Source of the DNA: Paucisalibacillus algeriensis
GTDB taxonomy: Bacteria > Bacillota > Bacilli > Bacillales > Amphibacillaceae
NCBI RefSeq assembly: GCF_000577245.1
Contig: NZ_CBYO010000007.1
Coordinates: 248,001 to 312,000 of the forward strand
DNA length: 64,000 nt
Reading direction: 5' to 3'
The notes beneath the pieces are model-generated. The model was not told the origin of the DNA, ran no database searches, and saw nothing but the letters and a program-made list of their open reading frames with translations. Both the position numbers and the translations under genes were made by a program. Of this stretch, positions 18,106 through 32,725 are shown one piece after another (the stretch's first letter is position 1; each line of letters begins with the position of its first letter).

Positions 18106-18336
18106 TTATAGAAGTAATTTTAGATCTTGTGACCATTGTAGAAACTCCAGGAAAAAGCGACTTACCCCTGTCCCTATAACAATCGTTAAAAAAAGTATTA
18201 AGATCCTTGCTTCTGTTCCTCTACCTTTTCGTATTAATGGCTCAAAATTAATGGTTTGCATTAACCGCCATGTAATATAGATGAAAAGAATATGGGAAAT
18301 GATGCTCATCAGTGCAACTTGTCCAATCGATAACAT
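18106..18336 (-). CDS. ywzB: YwzB family membrane protein (DUF1146)
   Basis: A small protein of 76 residues with two hydrophobic segments (about 10-30 and 45-65), matching the DUF1146 pattern seen in B. subtilis YwzB (…VNFDKLI…, …GTAVSNFFLDYL…; here INFEPLI and GTGVSRFFLEFL). ATG 18336 is chosen because AAGGTGG lies 6 nt upstream and the length then equals the family; an in-frame ATG 15 codons earlier is likely false. Function unknown. Confidence 0.85.
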   Translation of the reverse strand: MLSIGQVALMSIISHILFIYITWRLMQTINFEPLIRKGRGTEARILILFLTIVIGTGVSRFFLEFLQWSQDLKLLL

Positions 18337-18881
18337 TGCTAACCACCTTAATAATATAGTTTTCCTATATAAGACTGCCATTTAAACGCTATAATGTCAA
18401 ATGAAGTAAGCCTTACATGGAGTTTCGACACAGGAAATGAGTTATGTATTAATATTTCGCATTTCCCGGGAAATATCGACATTGATTGAGAAGTTTGTTT
18501 GATTTTATGTTGGAAGTTAATTTCCATTATAAATATGATTGTTGTTTAATTTTTGGAATAGTAATTAATATTTTCCTTGGCAGGATTTATGTATTGTTAT
18601 TAAATATTTGATTGAGGGGTGAGTTTGGTTAGAGGACTGACTTTTTACAATAATTCTAGAACATGTGCCTAACGATATATGGGGTGCTTCTATTATCTTT
18701 TATAATAACCGGTATTAATTGTGAATGTATGATACAGTCTCAATATTCATTTCAAATCTGTACCCATTTTAAAATGATGTATGAAATTCTGCCATTCTTC
18801 TTTTCAATCCTATTTCATGCGCGAAATAATGTATGAACCTTTTCCATTGCAACAACTGTATCCAAATACCCACAAAAACAC
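18337..18881. other. Gap between the atp terminator and ywzB
   Basis: About 545 bp without a credible gene. It contains a TTGACA hexamer on the minus strand near 18396-18401 without a clearly spaced -10, and a perfect 14-bp palindrome ATTTCCCGGGAAAT at 18461-18474. It must hold the promoter for ywzB-ywmB-murAA. Confidence 0.5.
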
Positions 18882-18909
18882 AAAAAACCCCCCGCATTCC
18901 ACGGGGGAT
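18882..18909 (-). terminator. Intrinsic terminator of the ATP synthase operon
   Basis: GC-rich stem ATCCCCCGT..GCGGGGGG followed by UUUUUU on the minus strand, 12 nt after the atpC stop. Confidence 0.92.
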
Positions 18910-18921
18910 TTTCAAATACAG

Positions 18922-19335
<414 letters not shown>

Positions 19336-19411
19336 TTAGACTGGCTCCACTTCATGTAAGTCATTGACTTACATGAGTGCATAGGTGTTTACCGAGCCGA
19401 ATGTCTATTTA

Positions 19412-20827
<1,416 letters not shown>

Positions 20828-20836
20828 TCATCAAGA

Positions 20837-21700
<864 letters not shown>

Positions 21701-21794
21701 TCACCACCCTTTCGTAGCCGAGTTAAAGGGTAAAAAGCTTATGAGATTTAGGTAAACCCCTAAGCTTCTTACTCATCACTCTTAAAGGTATTTA

Positions 21795-23312
<1,518 letters not shown>

Positions 23313-23324
23313 TCACCCCTATCA

Positions 23325-23870
23325 TCAAATGTTCGCAAGTTTAATATTTTGCTCAATACGGCGTAGTTTTCCAGTAATTGTTCCATCATAAATGGTGTTA
23401 CCCATACGAATCTTCACACCACCAACAAGACTTGGGTCTACTACATTGACAAGCTTGACAACTGATTTATTCAAACGCTTTGCGAATGAAAGTTCAAGGT
23501 CAGCTCTTTCGGCATCGGATAACTTACGAACAGAATATACTTTACCTTGTGCAACTCCGCTAGCGTTGTTTACAAGCGCTTCAAAAGCATCGACAACTTC
23601 GGATGTAATTCCGACACGATGACGTTCTACAAGAATTTTCAATGTGTTCAACACATCTTTTGATACTCCTGTAAAAACTTCCTCTAAAAAGTTGCGCTTT
23701 TTCTCGTTTGTAACACGTGGATGTGCTAGGAATGCTTGTAGTTCTTTGTTTTCTTGGAAAACTTGTTTTACAACACGAAGTTCTTCTAGCAAGTCATTTA
23801 AAGTTGCTTTTTCACTTGCTAGTTGGAAAAGAGCATCTGCGTAACGTTTTGCAACTACTGCTTCACTCAT
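23325..23870 (-). CDS. atpH: ATP synthase delta subunit (AtpH)
   Basis: Peripheral-stalk connector between the b subunits and the top of F1. The 181-residue helical N-terminal domain starts VAKRYADALFQLA, and the C-terminal end has the conserved DPSLVGGVKIRMGN block. The ATG overlaps the atpF stop (ATGA, 23867-23870), so translation is coupled. Confidence 0.96.
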   Translation of the reverse strand: MSEAVVAKRYADALFQLASEKATLNDLLEELRVVKQVFQENKELQAFLAHPRVTNEKKRNFLEEVFTGVSKDVLNTLKILVERHRVGITSEVVDAFEALVNNASGVAQGKVYSVRKLSDAERADLELSFAKRLNKSVVKLVNVVDPSLVGGVKIRMGNTIYDGTITGKLRRIEQNIKLANI

Positions 23871-24382
23871 CGCTCTTCTCCTACCTCTTTAATGTATTCG
23901 TTGATCAATTTCTCTTGATCTTGTGCACTCAATTCTTTCTCAATAACCTTACTTGCAATAAGAACAGATAAGGACGCAACTTGTTCTTGAAGTGCTTGAA
24001 GTGCTTTTTCTTTTTCGTTTTGAATATCTTGTTGTGCTGATTTCTTGATGCGTTCTGCTTCTTGGCGTGCTGACTCGATAATATCTTGTTCTTGCTTCAC
24101 ACCAGCAGTTTTAGCATCTTCTATAATTTTTTGTGCTTCTAATTTTGTTTGCTTTAATTGTTCTGTAGCTTCTTTTGCTGCTTTTTCAGCTTCTTGTCTT
24201 GAGTTTTCTGCAGCTTCGATTTCACTCGCTACATATTCTTCACGCTTTTTCATCATATTCATTACTGGACCCCAAGCGAACTTACCAACTAGGAAAAGTA
24301 ATAATAGGAAGAAGAAAAGCTGTACTAACATGTCTCCACCGTGAAATCCACCAAGTGATGCGTATATAGTGAATGCTTGCAC
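23867..24382 (-). CDS. atpF: ATP synthase Fo b subunit (AtpF)
   Basis: Membrane-anchored stator. One membrane span at about residues 18-37 is followed by a long charged coiled coil rich in Glu, Lys, Ala and Gln. It starts with GTG 24382, with AAAGGAG 9 nt upstream. A terminator-like hairpin precedes it in the atpE-atpF gap. Confidence 0.96.
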   Translation of the reverse strand: MQAFTIYASLGGFHGGDMLVQLFFFLLLLFLVGKFAWGPVMNMMKKREEYVASEIEAAENSRQEAEKAAKEATEQLKQTKLEAQKIIEDAKTAGVKQEQDIIESARQEAERIKKSAQQDIQNEKEKALQALQEQVASLSVLIASKVIEKELSAQDQEKLINEYIKEVGEER

Positions 24383-24442
24383 TCGAATTCACTCCTTTCA
24401 ACCTGATTCAATCTTCTAATCAATATGGTTCATTTCTTACTC

Positions 24443-24482
24443 AGGTAAAAACAACGGCGAAGTTTTATTTGACATCTTCGCC
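24443..24482 (-). terminator. Terminator-like hairpin between atpE and atpF
   Basis: Minus strand stem GGCGAAG / CTTCGCC (24476-24482 with 24456-24462), 13-nt loop, followed by GTTGTTTTTACC. It lies inside the operon, 24 nt after the atpE stop, so it must be partial, or act as an mRNA 3'-end stabiliser. Confidence 0.6.
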
Positions 24483-24506
24483 ATGTTAACATGAATATAC
24501 TCTTAA

Positions 24507-24734
<228 letters not shown>

Positions 24735-24809
24735 TTAAAATGTATAAATAATTTTTTTAATAATTTCCGGTTTTAACAGTTTACTATTAAAACTGGTTAA
24801 TTAATGAGA

Positions 24810-25538
<729 letters not shown>

Positions 25539-25549
25539 TCACCCCTCTT

Positions 25550-25924
25550 TCAAGCGCTGTCCTTATTTTTGTTCATAAAAAAATCTATCATAATGACTAA
25601 GTAGGAAGTCATTAATCCAATTATAACGGCAATCACATTAAAGTATTCTTCGTAGCGAAGAGCTATGATAATTGCTAAACTTGCTGCGGCGAATCTGGAT
25701 ATCATCCCTATTCCTCGTGGTTTCTCACTTTTAGCGACTGCTTCTGTAAATTCAATTGTTTTCTTTTGTAATAGATAAAGGTTATAGAAGCTAATGGCAC
25801 TTCCTAATAGTAGCCCGAGGAAAACTTGTAAATAAGGAGTAAATCCTGCCCCAAGTACGAGAATTGCTAAAAGGTAAAACATCCACTTACGCTGACGGGC
25901 ATATTGATTTTCGTTGTTGGTCAT
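25550..25924 (-). CDS. atpI: ATP synthase assembly protein I (AtpI)
   Basis: A 124-residue membrane protein with four hydrophobic segments, in the usual position ahead of atpB. AtpI family members help assemble the c-ring and stabilise the complex. It overlaps the upstream AtpZ-type gene by 4 nt (ATGA). Confidence 0.9.
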   Translation of the reverse strand: MTNNENQYARQRKWMFYLLAILVLGAGFTPYLQVFLGLLLGSAISFYNLYLLQKKTIEFTEAVAKSEKPRGIGMISRFAAASLAIIIALRYEEYFNVIAVIIGLMTSYLVIMIDFFMNKNKDSA

Positions 25925-26145
25925 TCCTTATAATCTCCCGTTTCCGTGAATTTCCTAACAGTTGTTACCATTCCATAGATTCCTGCAGCTAGTCCTAACA
26001 AAAGCCCAATTATTGTGAAAATTGGCTTTAGAGATACTAGATTGTCGACCCAGCTACCAAGGAATATTCCTAGAATCGCTCCACCTGCTAAATTAGCAGA
26101 AACCGCACTTGCTAACACAATTGCATGATGTGGTTTTTTCCCCAT
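25921..26145 (-). CDS. atpZ: AtpZ/AtpI-family small membrane protein (ATPase gene 1)
   Basis: 74 residues with two hydrophobic helices (about 8-33 and 41-62), including GAILGIFLGSWVDN and LLLGLAAGIYGM, the pattern of ATPase_gene1/AtpZ proteins encoded at the head of many atp operons. AtpZ has been linked to calcium/magnesium handling together with AtpI in alkaliphilic Bacillus. ATG 26145 is chosen (GAGGAG 8 nt upstream) over an in-frame GTG at 26154 that overlaps the ribosome site. Confidence 0.85.
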   Translation of the reverse strand: MGKKPHHAIVLASAVSANLAGGAILGIFLGSWVDNLVSLKPIFTIIGLLLGLAAGIYGMVTTVRKFTETGDYKE

Positions 26146-26284
26146 AATTTTCACTCCTCTTCCAAGAGTTCATTGGGGACAAAGTTAATAGGAGAGGTCC
26201 ATTAACTAACACTATGTAAGATATAAAAATTGTACACAGTTATGCAGTTAAATGAAAACCTTATCATTCATTCCACACTAAGTC

Positions 26285-26314
26285 AGTTTACATTAGCCCA
26301 CCTTTGTTTGTCAA
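26285..26314 (-). promoter_or_regulatory. Sigma-A promoter of the atp operon
   Basis: Minus strand: perfect -35 TTGACA (26309-26314), 18-bp spacer, -10 TAAACT (26285-26290). It is about 140 nt upstream of the first gene. The remaining gap to 26523 is AT-rich and shows no gene. Confidence 0.6.
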
Positions 26315-26523
26315 TTGAATTCCTTGTAAATTTGACATATTTCATGCATTCCATTTTTTGTATATAAAAATGACGTTTCAGAATGCTTTAAAACTGAATA
26401 TTCCTATATCATTATATAGGATTCATGCGGGTGAAATGGTGACATTTTTGTGAACATGATTAGGTTTGGAAATTGCTAATTTGATAATAAGAAGGACTAC
26501 CGTTTTAGGTAATTGTATTGTCG

Positions 26524-26558
26524 AAAAAAAACCAGGCAGCTATTGGTGTGCTACCTGG
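26524..26558 (-). terminator. Intrinsic terminator after the subtilase gene
   Basis: Stem CCAGGTAGC / GCTGCCTGG with a 9-nt loop followed by eight U residues on the minus strand. Confidence 0.9.
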
Positions 26559-26611
26559 GCTAGTAGTTGTTCTCTTATGCGTTACCCGATATGTGCTCGG
26601 TTGTATGTTCA

Positions 26612-28840
26612 CTACAGTTCTGGACTTATAACTAACTCCGTTTCATAACTCTCATATGTGCCATCCTCTAGCTGCAAGGTGATGATTGCTAAGTATCTAC
26701 CCGGTTTACCAATATCCCTCTTTTTTATATATCCTTCATTCATTCCTACTTGAGTGTCCTCTATACGAAAGAGTGTCCGGTCAAAAAGTAGTGTATGTGG
26801 ATCATAGAGCTCTACCTCAACGCTTCGATTATCTTCTGTTACATATAAACGGTAGACAAACTCGTCTTTCGAGAATGGTTTTAGCGTAAACTCAAAACCA
26901 GTTGCTTTTGGGTAATCTGCTGTTTCGTTAATATATAGGTATGGTAGATGATACGTTTCCCCTTCAGAGCTTAATTCAAGCCAACCTTGGTGAATTCCTT
27001 TTTCCATTTGAGGTGATGTAATGCTTAGTTCAACTGGGATTTCAACTTTTTCACCTGCATCCACTTTAAAAGGAAGAGGTAGATTCCAGCTCACTCCCTG
27101 ATGTTTCGACGGGATATTAAATGAAAATTTTCTTGGTTTTTTAGAAGTATTCTCAATGGTTAAATTAACTGTTTGCGTTTTTCGGTACTCATTAATTTTT
27201 CCAAACGTTAGTGATGGATTGTAAATGATGGTAGGTGTATCAATGGCTTGCATTGGATCCACCTTTCCCATTCCCTGTACGATTGGCTCTGCTGGTTGAC
27301 CTTTTTCGTCAGCAATTCTTTGTGCAGTTGTTTTCAGTGCACCGAAAATTTGTTCATTGGTCCAGTTTGGTTTTGCTTCCTTGATGAGGGCAATGACACC
27401 TGCTACATGTGGTGACGCCATGCTTGTCCCTTGTAGTGGCATGTAACCGCCGGGGACGGTACTTAAGATGTTTGTTCCAGGAGCAAGTACATCTGGTTTT
27501 ATTTCCCAGTTAACCGTCACTGGCCCCCTTGAACTAAAGGTAGCAATTCCGCTACTCTTTTTTTCATAGATTGTTTCGATATATGGATGACTTTGGTCAG
27601 AAGCAAATTGCACTAGCCATTCTCCATCCTCTTTAGATACTGAAACCACTGGTATGGTTATAGGTTGTGACTGGTCATGGATGGCACCTTGAAATATGCC
27701 TTCCTCATTATTGTAGATGATTGCGGCGATGGCTCCTTTATCCTCTGCTTCCTTTGCAAGTTCATAGAATGGGACCTCTCCCCTTTTGATGAGAGCAATC
27801 TTCCCTTCTAGTTCTGTGGTTTTTCCCGTTGCAATTTTGTAGTCCATAGCTAGTTCCCAAGGGACGGAGCCTACCATCGGTAAAATAAGTATTTTTTTAT
27901 CCGAAAAGGAGTCGTATAACATAGGGACTGTTTGAGAGTTAGCAAAAGCTCCGACCGCTAATGCTTTTGTTGCGGTTGCTGGAGCCCCGACTGTCCAATT
28001 ATCCGGACCACTATTTCCATTGGCAATGACCACTGCCACCCCCAGTTCTGCTGCACGATTTACTGCAACACTTGTTGGATAGTCAGGTCCATTGACAGAA
28101 TTTCCAAGTGAAAGATTGATAATATCCACCCCATCTTCCACCGCTTGTTCCATGGCGGCAATTACCTGGACAGAAGTACCACTTCCGCCTGGTCCAAGTG
28201 CACGATAAGCACGAATTTTCGCATCGGGCGCTACCCCTTTAAGGCTTCCATTTGCAGCAATAATTCCTGCGACATGACTCCCGTGGTTGGTGGGCATTCC
28301 TTCTGTTTCCAAGGTTTCCATTGGGTCATCATCTAAATCGACCAAGTCATACCCGCCTTCGTAATTCCCCTTCAAATCAGGGTGGGTGTGATCAATACCT
28401 GTATCTACTACTCCAACTGTAATGCCTTTTCCAGTGTATCTCGTATTATTCAGAGTGGATGGCAGTACAATATCTGGATTACCTTTCATGACATCTTCGA
28501 CAGCTTTAGCGGGCTCCTGATACAAGTTGGTTTTATTAAATGAATTGGATTGGTATGTTTGAACTGTGTGTACGGCTTTAACAAAATCCAGGGTTCCCAT
28601 TTTAGCTAAATCATTGGGTGATCCTTGTAGTGCTAAGCCGTTAAATAGTTTGTTGTATGTAGCGATTACGGTGATAAATGGATGATAGGTTTCTATATAC
28701 TTCTTATGTTCTAGTGGATTACCCTCTACTTCGATGATAATGGATTGGTGATTGTCTTTGTCTTTAGCTTGGACAGGGCTTTGGATTGTAAATGTCATGA
28801 TTATGGTGAACACAAGTATAGCTAATCGTAAGTAACGCAC
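26612..28840 (-). CDS. Secreted subtilisin-like protease, Vpr type (S8)
   Basis: 742 residues. The signal sequence is 1-25, then an I9-like propeptide (about 34-98) and the S8 catalytic domain with Asp146 (VDTGIDHTHPDL), His186 (NHGSHVAG), oxyanion Asn275 (ANGNSGP) and Ser473 (GTSMASPHVAG). A protease-associated (PA) domain is inserted at about 335-415, and a beta-rich C-terminal region follows (about 530-742). This layout is that of Vpr, the minor extracellular protease, which in B. subtilis also processes Phr and other exported pro-peptides. It has its own terminator and stands alone between mnaA and the atp operon. Confidence 0.92.
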   Translation of the reverse strand: MRYLRLAILVFTIIMTFTIQSPVQAKDKDNHQSIIIEVEGNPLEHKKYIETYHPFITVIATYNKLFNGLALQGSPNDLAKMGTLDFVKAVHTVQTYQSNSFNKTNLYQEPAKAVEDVMKGNPDIVLPSTLNNTRYTGKGITVGVVDTGIDHTHPDLKGNYEGGYDLVDLDDDPMETLETEGMPTNHGSHVAGIIAANGSLKGVAPDAKIRAYRALGPGGSGTSVQVIAAMEQAVEDGVDIINLSLGNSVNGPDYPTSVAVNRAAELGVAVVIANGNSGPDNWTVGAPATATKALAVGAFANSQTVPMLYDSFSDKKILILPMVGSVPWELAMDYKIATGKTTELEGKIALIKRGEVPFYELAKEAEDKGAIAAIIYNNEEGIFQGAIHDQSQPITIPVVSVSKEDGEWLVQFASDQSHPYIETIYEKKSSGIATFSSRGPVTVNWEIKPDVLAPGTNILSTVPGGYMPLQGTSMASPHVAGVIALIKEAKPNWTNEQIFGALKTTAQRIADEKGQPAEPIVQGMGKVDPMQAIDTPTIIYNPSLTFGKINEYRKTQTVNLTIENTSKKPRKFSFNIPSKHQGVSWNLPLPFKVDAGEKVEIPVELSITSPQMEKGIHQGWLELSSEGETYHLPYLYINETADYPKATGFEFTLKPFSKDEFVYRLYVTEDNRSVEVELYDPHTLLFDRTLFRIEDTQVGMNEGYIKKRDIGKPGRYLAIITLQLEDGTYESYETELVISPEL

Positions 28841-29013
28841 ACAAACTCCTCCTTAGCTATTAGCATCTGTATTTTTTATTGGAATGATACATGAATATCT
28901 CATAGCTTGGTATTTTATTTATGTTAGGAGAATGCGTGTTACTTTGATTAATCCAAATGATAGATTAGTTGGACTACATCTGATTGGACATAATTTTTCC
29001 TCCTATTCAATCT

Positions 29014-29068
29014 AAGGTAAAAATAATGACTACAAATTGATAAACTATGTACACCAATTTGTAGTCAT
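29014..29068 (-). terminator. Terminator after mnaA
   Basis: Perfect 14-bp inverted repeat ATGACTACAAATTG / CAATTTGTAGTCAT, 15-nt loop, followed on the minus strand by ATTTTTACC. Confidence 0.8.
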
Positions 29069-29104
29069 ATATTTGTGAAACAGAATATGGAAGTCTCTAT
29101 TTTA

Positions 29105-30223
29105 TTATTTGTTAAAGTATTCCGCTATGGCATCGGCAATTCTACGTGATGCTTCTCCATCACCGTATGGGTTGGATGCTTTCGCCATTTTGTCATGTGC
29201 TTCTTGGTTGGATAAAAGTTCATCTGCTAGCTTAAAGATGGTGTCCTCGTCCGTTCCTACAAGTTTTAATGTTCCAGCTTCGATACCTTCTGGACGTTCC
29301 GTCGTGTCCCGAAGCACAAGAACTGGTACTCCTAATGATGGCGCTTCTTCTTGCACACCACCCGAATCGGTAAGAATTAAGTGGGCATGTGCTGCAAAAT
29401 TATGGAATTCCACTACATCAAGCGGTTCAATGAGCTGAATACGGTCATCGTTTCCTAAGATCTCATTGGCAGTTTCTCGAACAACTGGATTTAAATGCAC
29501 TGGATATACGATTTGAATATCTTGATGTTTTTCCACCAATCGCTTGATTGCTCGGAACATTTGCTTCATGTTCGTTCCTTGATTTTCACGACGGTGGGCA
29601 GTCATTAATACAAGCCGCTTCCCTTTAATTCCATCCAATATTGGGTTGGAGTAATTTGAAGCAACTGTTGTTTTCAATGCATCAATCGCCGTATTACCTG
29701 TAACATAAATGCTCTCTTCTGGTTTATTTTCATCCAACAAATTTTGCTTTGACTTTTCCGTTGGTGAAAAATGCAAGTCCGCCAGTATCCCGGTAAGTTG
29801 GCGATTCATTTCTTCAGGGTATGGAGAGAACTTATTCCAAGTACGAAGACCAGCTTCTACATGCCCCAGTGCAATTTGGTTGTAGTAGGCTGCTAAGGAT
29901 GCAGCAAATGTTGTACTTGTATCCCCATGAACAAGCACGATGTCAGGTTGTGTTTTTTTCATCACTTCATCCAGACCTTCAAGGACACGTGTCGTAATTT
30001 GTGCTAATGTCTGTTTTTGCTTCATGATGTTTAGGTCATAGTCTGGTGTAATATGGAATATCTCTAAAACTTGGTCTAACATTTCACGATGTTGAGCCGT
30101 TACCGTTACAATCGGTTCAAATTCATCTAATCGTTTTTTCAATTCCAGAACAAGTGGAGCCATCTTAATTGCCTCTGGTCTTGTCCCGAAAATCATCATT
30201 ACTTTGATGCGTTTTGGCACCAT
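29105..30223 (-). CDS. mnaA: UDP-N-acetylglucosamine 2-epimerase (non-hydrolysing)
   Basis: Interconverts UDP-GlcNAc and UDP-ManNAc, the precursor for teichoic-acid linkage units. It has the family signature FGTRPEAIKMAPL at the N-terminus, HGDTSTTFAAS and the UDP-binding TDSGGVQEEAPSLGVP block. ATG 30223 is chosen (GGAG 5 nt upstream), giving 372 residues; an in-frame codon at 30256 is less supported. It lies 45 nt downstream of upp, with which it is probably co-transcribed. Confidence 0.95.
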   Translation of the reverse strand: MVPKRIKVMMIFGTRPEAIKMAPLVLELKKRLDEFEPIVTVTAQHREMLDQVLEIFHITPDYDLNIMKQKQTLAQITTRVLEGLDEVMKKTQPDIVLVHGDTSTTFAASLAAYYNQIALGHVEAGLRTWNKFSPYPEEMNRQLTGILADLHFSPTEKSKQNLLDENKPEESIYVTGNTAIDALKTTVASNYSNPILDGIKGKRLVLMTAHRRENQGTNMKQMFRAIKRLVEKHQDIQIVYPVHLNPVVRETANEILGNDDRIQLIEPLDVVEFHNFAAHAHLILTDSGGVQEEAPSLGVPVLVLRDTTERPEGIEAGTLKLVGTDEDTIFKLADELLSNQEAHDKMAKASNPYGDGEASRRIADAIAEYFNK

Positions 30224-30268
30224 TATCACTCCGATTATTCTATTTACACCTGACATATTGGATGTAGC

Positions 30269-30898
30269 TTACTTTGTCCCAAATAAACGGTCACCAGCAT
30301 CTCCAAGACCTGGCACGATATAAGCATGATCATCTAATTTTTCATCCAGTGCAGCTAAATAAATATCGACATCCGGATGTTGTTCTTTGATTACCTCAAC
30401 ACCCTCTGGTGCTGCGATTAAGCACATCAAGCGAATATTCTTCGCACCACGATTCTTCAGGGATTGGATTGCATCATTAGCAGAACCTCCAGTTGCAAGC
30501 ATCGGGTCAATTACAATTAACTCACGCTCATGGATATCTGAAGGAAGCTTTATGTAATATTCAACTGGTTTCAATGTTTCTGGATCACGGTATAATCCAA
30601 CATGTCCAACCTTTGCAGCAGGAATTAATTTCAACATTCCGTCCACCATACCAAGTCCTGCACGTAAAATCGGAACAAGCCCGATTTTCTTACCAGCCAA
30701 TACTTTAGTTGTTGTAGTTGTAACTGGTGTCTCAATTGTCGTTTCTTCTAGTGGTAGGTCACGAGTAATTTCAAATGCCATTAGCATTGCAACTTCATCT
30801 ACTAACTCACGAAATTCCTTTGTTCCCGTACTTCTATCTCGGATAAATGATAATTTATGTTGGATCAACGGATGATCTAAAACATGTACATTTCCCAT
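30269..30898 (-). CDS. upp: Uracil phosphoribosyltransferase (Upp)
   Basis: Pyrimidine salvage: uracil plus PRPP gives UMP. The PRPP-binding loop is [11 protein letters not shown] and the uracil-binding C-terminal region reads [16 protein letters not shown]. At 209 residues it is standard length. AAGGAG precedes ATG 30898, and a good promoter lies at 30938-30966, just after repeat array C. Confidence 0.97.
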   Translation of the reverse strand: MGNVHVLDHPLIQHKLSFIRDRSTGTKEFRELVDEVAMLMAFEITRDLPLEETTIETPVTTTTTKVLAGKKIGLVPILRAGLGMVDGMLKLIPAAKVGHVGLYRDPETLKPVEYYIKLPSDIHERELIVIDPMLATGGSANDAIQSLKNRGAKNIRLMCLIAAPEGVEVIKEQHPDVDIYLAALDEKLDDHAYIVPGLGDAGDRLFGTK

Positions 30899-30937
30899 TT
30901 AGCGATCACTCCTTATCGAATTGGTTACATCTTTAAA

Positions 30938-30966
30938 ATTGTACTGAAAAAATGGGACATATTCAA
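30938..30966 (-). promoter_or_regulatory. Sigma-A promoter of upp
   Basis: Minus strand: -35 TTGAAT (30961-30966), 17-bp spacer, -10 TACAAT (30938-30943), about 40 nt before the upp start. Confidence 0.65.
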
Positions 30967-31029
30967 GGTAGAGGTATGAAAAGTTGGGAAAGTTTAATAG
31001 GATGGGGATGATTTTGCAATATGAAGATT

Positions 31030-31281
31030 GAACTTGTGCCTGATTTGGTGGAGGATGGGACCAGGGGATTTGAGTTTGTGCCAAATTGTGGGAGGCATAG
31101 GACCGGGAGACTTGAGCTTGTGATTGATTGTGAGAAGCATGGGACTGAGAGACTTGAGCTTGCACCCAAAACAGAGATGGATGTGACCGGTATACTCGTG
31201 CATGCGCCGAAACCTTAGAACCCTGTAACCGGTAAACTTTAACTTGCCCTCAGACTTAATAATCGTGTGCCAAAAGCAAAG
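31030..31281. repeat. 21-bp period repeat array C, twelve units
   Basis: Twelve contiguous 21-bp units without a single phase slip. Even and odd units differ (cores like gcATGgGACC and gcTTGTGCC alternate in the first six), giving a 42-bp higher-order period. Identity falls towards both ends. It fills the glyA-upp gap between the glyA terminator and the upp promoter. Since 21 is a multiple of three, several frames stay open by periodicity alone; I do not regard them as genes. Confidence 0.85.
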
Positions 31282-31328
31282 GGTTCAACTACTTTTAACA
31301 TACACCACCCAGTAAAACACATCCCACC

Positions 31329-31358
31329 TAAAAAGAGGACACCGAATCTGGTATCCTC
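31329..31358 (-). terminator. Intrinsic terminator after glyA
   Basis: 9-bp stem GAGGATACC / GGTGTCCTC (one G-U), 6-nt loop, UUUUU on the minus strand, 11 nt past the stop. Confidence 0.9.
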
Positions 31359-31369
31359 TCCCCTAAAAA

Positions 31370-32605
31370 TTATACATATAAAGGTGATTTTTCAGTTAAC
31401 GCCAATACGCGGTCAGCTGCTTCTTTTAGCACTGTTTCATTTTCATGATCGTGTAATGTCATGGAAATGATGCTTGCAATTTCGCGCATTTCTTGTTCTT
31501 TGAAACCTCGTGTTGTAACGGCTGGTGTTCCGATGCGGATTCCACTAGTTACAAATGGGCTTTCTGTGTCGAATGGAATGGTGTTTTTGTTAACTGTAAT
31601 TCCGATATCGTCTAAAACATGTTCTGCAATTTTTCCAGTGATACCAAGTGGTGTTACATCTAGTAATAACAGGTGGTTGTCTGTTCCACCTGATACTACA
31701 CGGATTCCTTCTGCAACTAGCGCTTCTCCTAGTGCTTTTGCATTGGCGATGATTTGTTGATTATAAACTTTGAAATCATCGGATAGTGCTTCCTTGAAAG
31801 CTGTCGCTTTTGCAGCAATGATGTGCATTAATGGGCCACCTTGCATTCCTGGGAATACAGCTTTATCCACTTTTTTTGCATATTCTGCTTTGCAAAGAAT
31901 CATACCTCCACGTGGTCCACGTAATGTCTTATGAGTTGTTGTTGTAACAAAGTCTGCATATGGTACCGGGTTTGGATGTAGACCAGCTGCAACAAGGCCT
32001 GCGATGTGTGCCATATCAACCATAAGGTATGCGCCTACAGCATCTGCAATTTCACGAAACTTTGCAAAGTCAAGTGTACGAGAATAGGCACTTGCTCCTG
32101 CTACAATTAATTTAGGGTTTACTTCTTTTGCTTTTTCTAAAACCTTATCATAATCAAGTGTTTCTGTTTCTTTTTCTACACCATAGTCTACAAAGTTGTA
32201 TAATGTCCCACTGAAGTTTACAGGGCTACCATGTGTTAAGTGTCCACCGTGGTTTAGATTCATCCCAAGGACAGTGTCTCCAGGCTCGAGTACAGAGAAA
32301 TAAACTGCCATATTTGCCTGTGCACCCGAGTGTGGTTGTACGTTGGCGTGTTCTGCACCGAATAATTCTTTTGCACGGTCGCGAGCTAGGTTTTCTACTA
32401 CATCGACATGTTCACAGCCACCATAATAACGTTTGCCTGGATATCCTTCTGCATATTTGTTGGTTAGTACGGAACCCATTGCTTCCATTACCGATTCTGA
32501 TACGAAGTTTTCGGATGCGATTAGTTCAATTTTTGTTTGTTGGCGTTTCTTCTCTGCCTCCATTGCTTCAAATAGTTCGCGGTCTGTTTGTTTTAAGTGT
32601 TCCAT
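31370..32605 (-). CDS. glyA: Serine hydroxymethyltransferase (GlyA)
   Basis: PLP enzyme interconverting serine and glycine with tetrahydrofolate, the main one-carbon source. The PLP-binding Lys is in [14 protein letters not shown], and [12 protein letters not shown] and the [12 protein letters not shown] Asp are conserved. At 411 residues it is full length. GGGAGG precedes ATG 32605. It lies downstream of ywlG and rpiB as in B. subtilis. Confidence 0.97.
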   Translation of the reverse strand: MEHLKQTDRELFEAMEAEKKRQQTKIELIASENFVSESVMEAMGSVLTNKYAEGYPGKRYYGGCEHVDVVENLARDRAKELFGAEHANVQPHSGAQANMAVYFSVLEPGDTVLGMNLNHGGHLTHGSPVNFSGTLYNFVDYGVEKETETLDYDKVLEKAKEVNPKLIVAGASAYSRTLDFAKFREIADAVGAYLMVDMAHIAGLVAAGLHPNPVPYADFVTTTTHKTLRGPRGGMILCKAEYAKKVDKAVFPGMQGGPLMHIIAAKATAFKEALSDDFKVYNQQIIANAKALGEALVAEGIRVVSGGTDNHLLLLDVTPLGITGKIAEHVLDDIGITVNKNTIPFDTESPFVTSGIRIGTPAVTTRGFKEQEMREIASIISMTLHDHENETVLKEAADRVLALTEKSPLYV

Positions 32606-32725
32606 TGGTAATCCTCCCTGTTTATTATTCTATTAGCTTAGCCCCTCAGAGCGATTAGTAAAATATATTTTTTTACAAGGTAATAACTTATTTATATACC
32701 TACTCTAAACAAGCTCTATCCCACG

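Noticed and set aside
30899-31218. Several overlapping frames (65-88 codons) on both strands
   Set aside because: They are open only because the 21-bp repeat keeps all frames periodic; none has a ribosome site.
31030-31281. CRISPR array
   Set aside because: Units are contiguous with no unique spacers, are too short and too diverged, and no cas gene is present.
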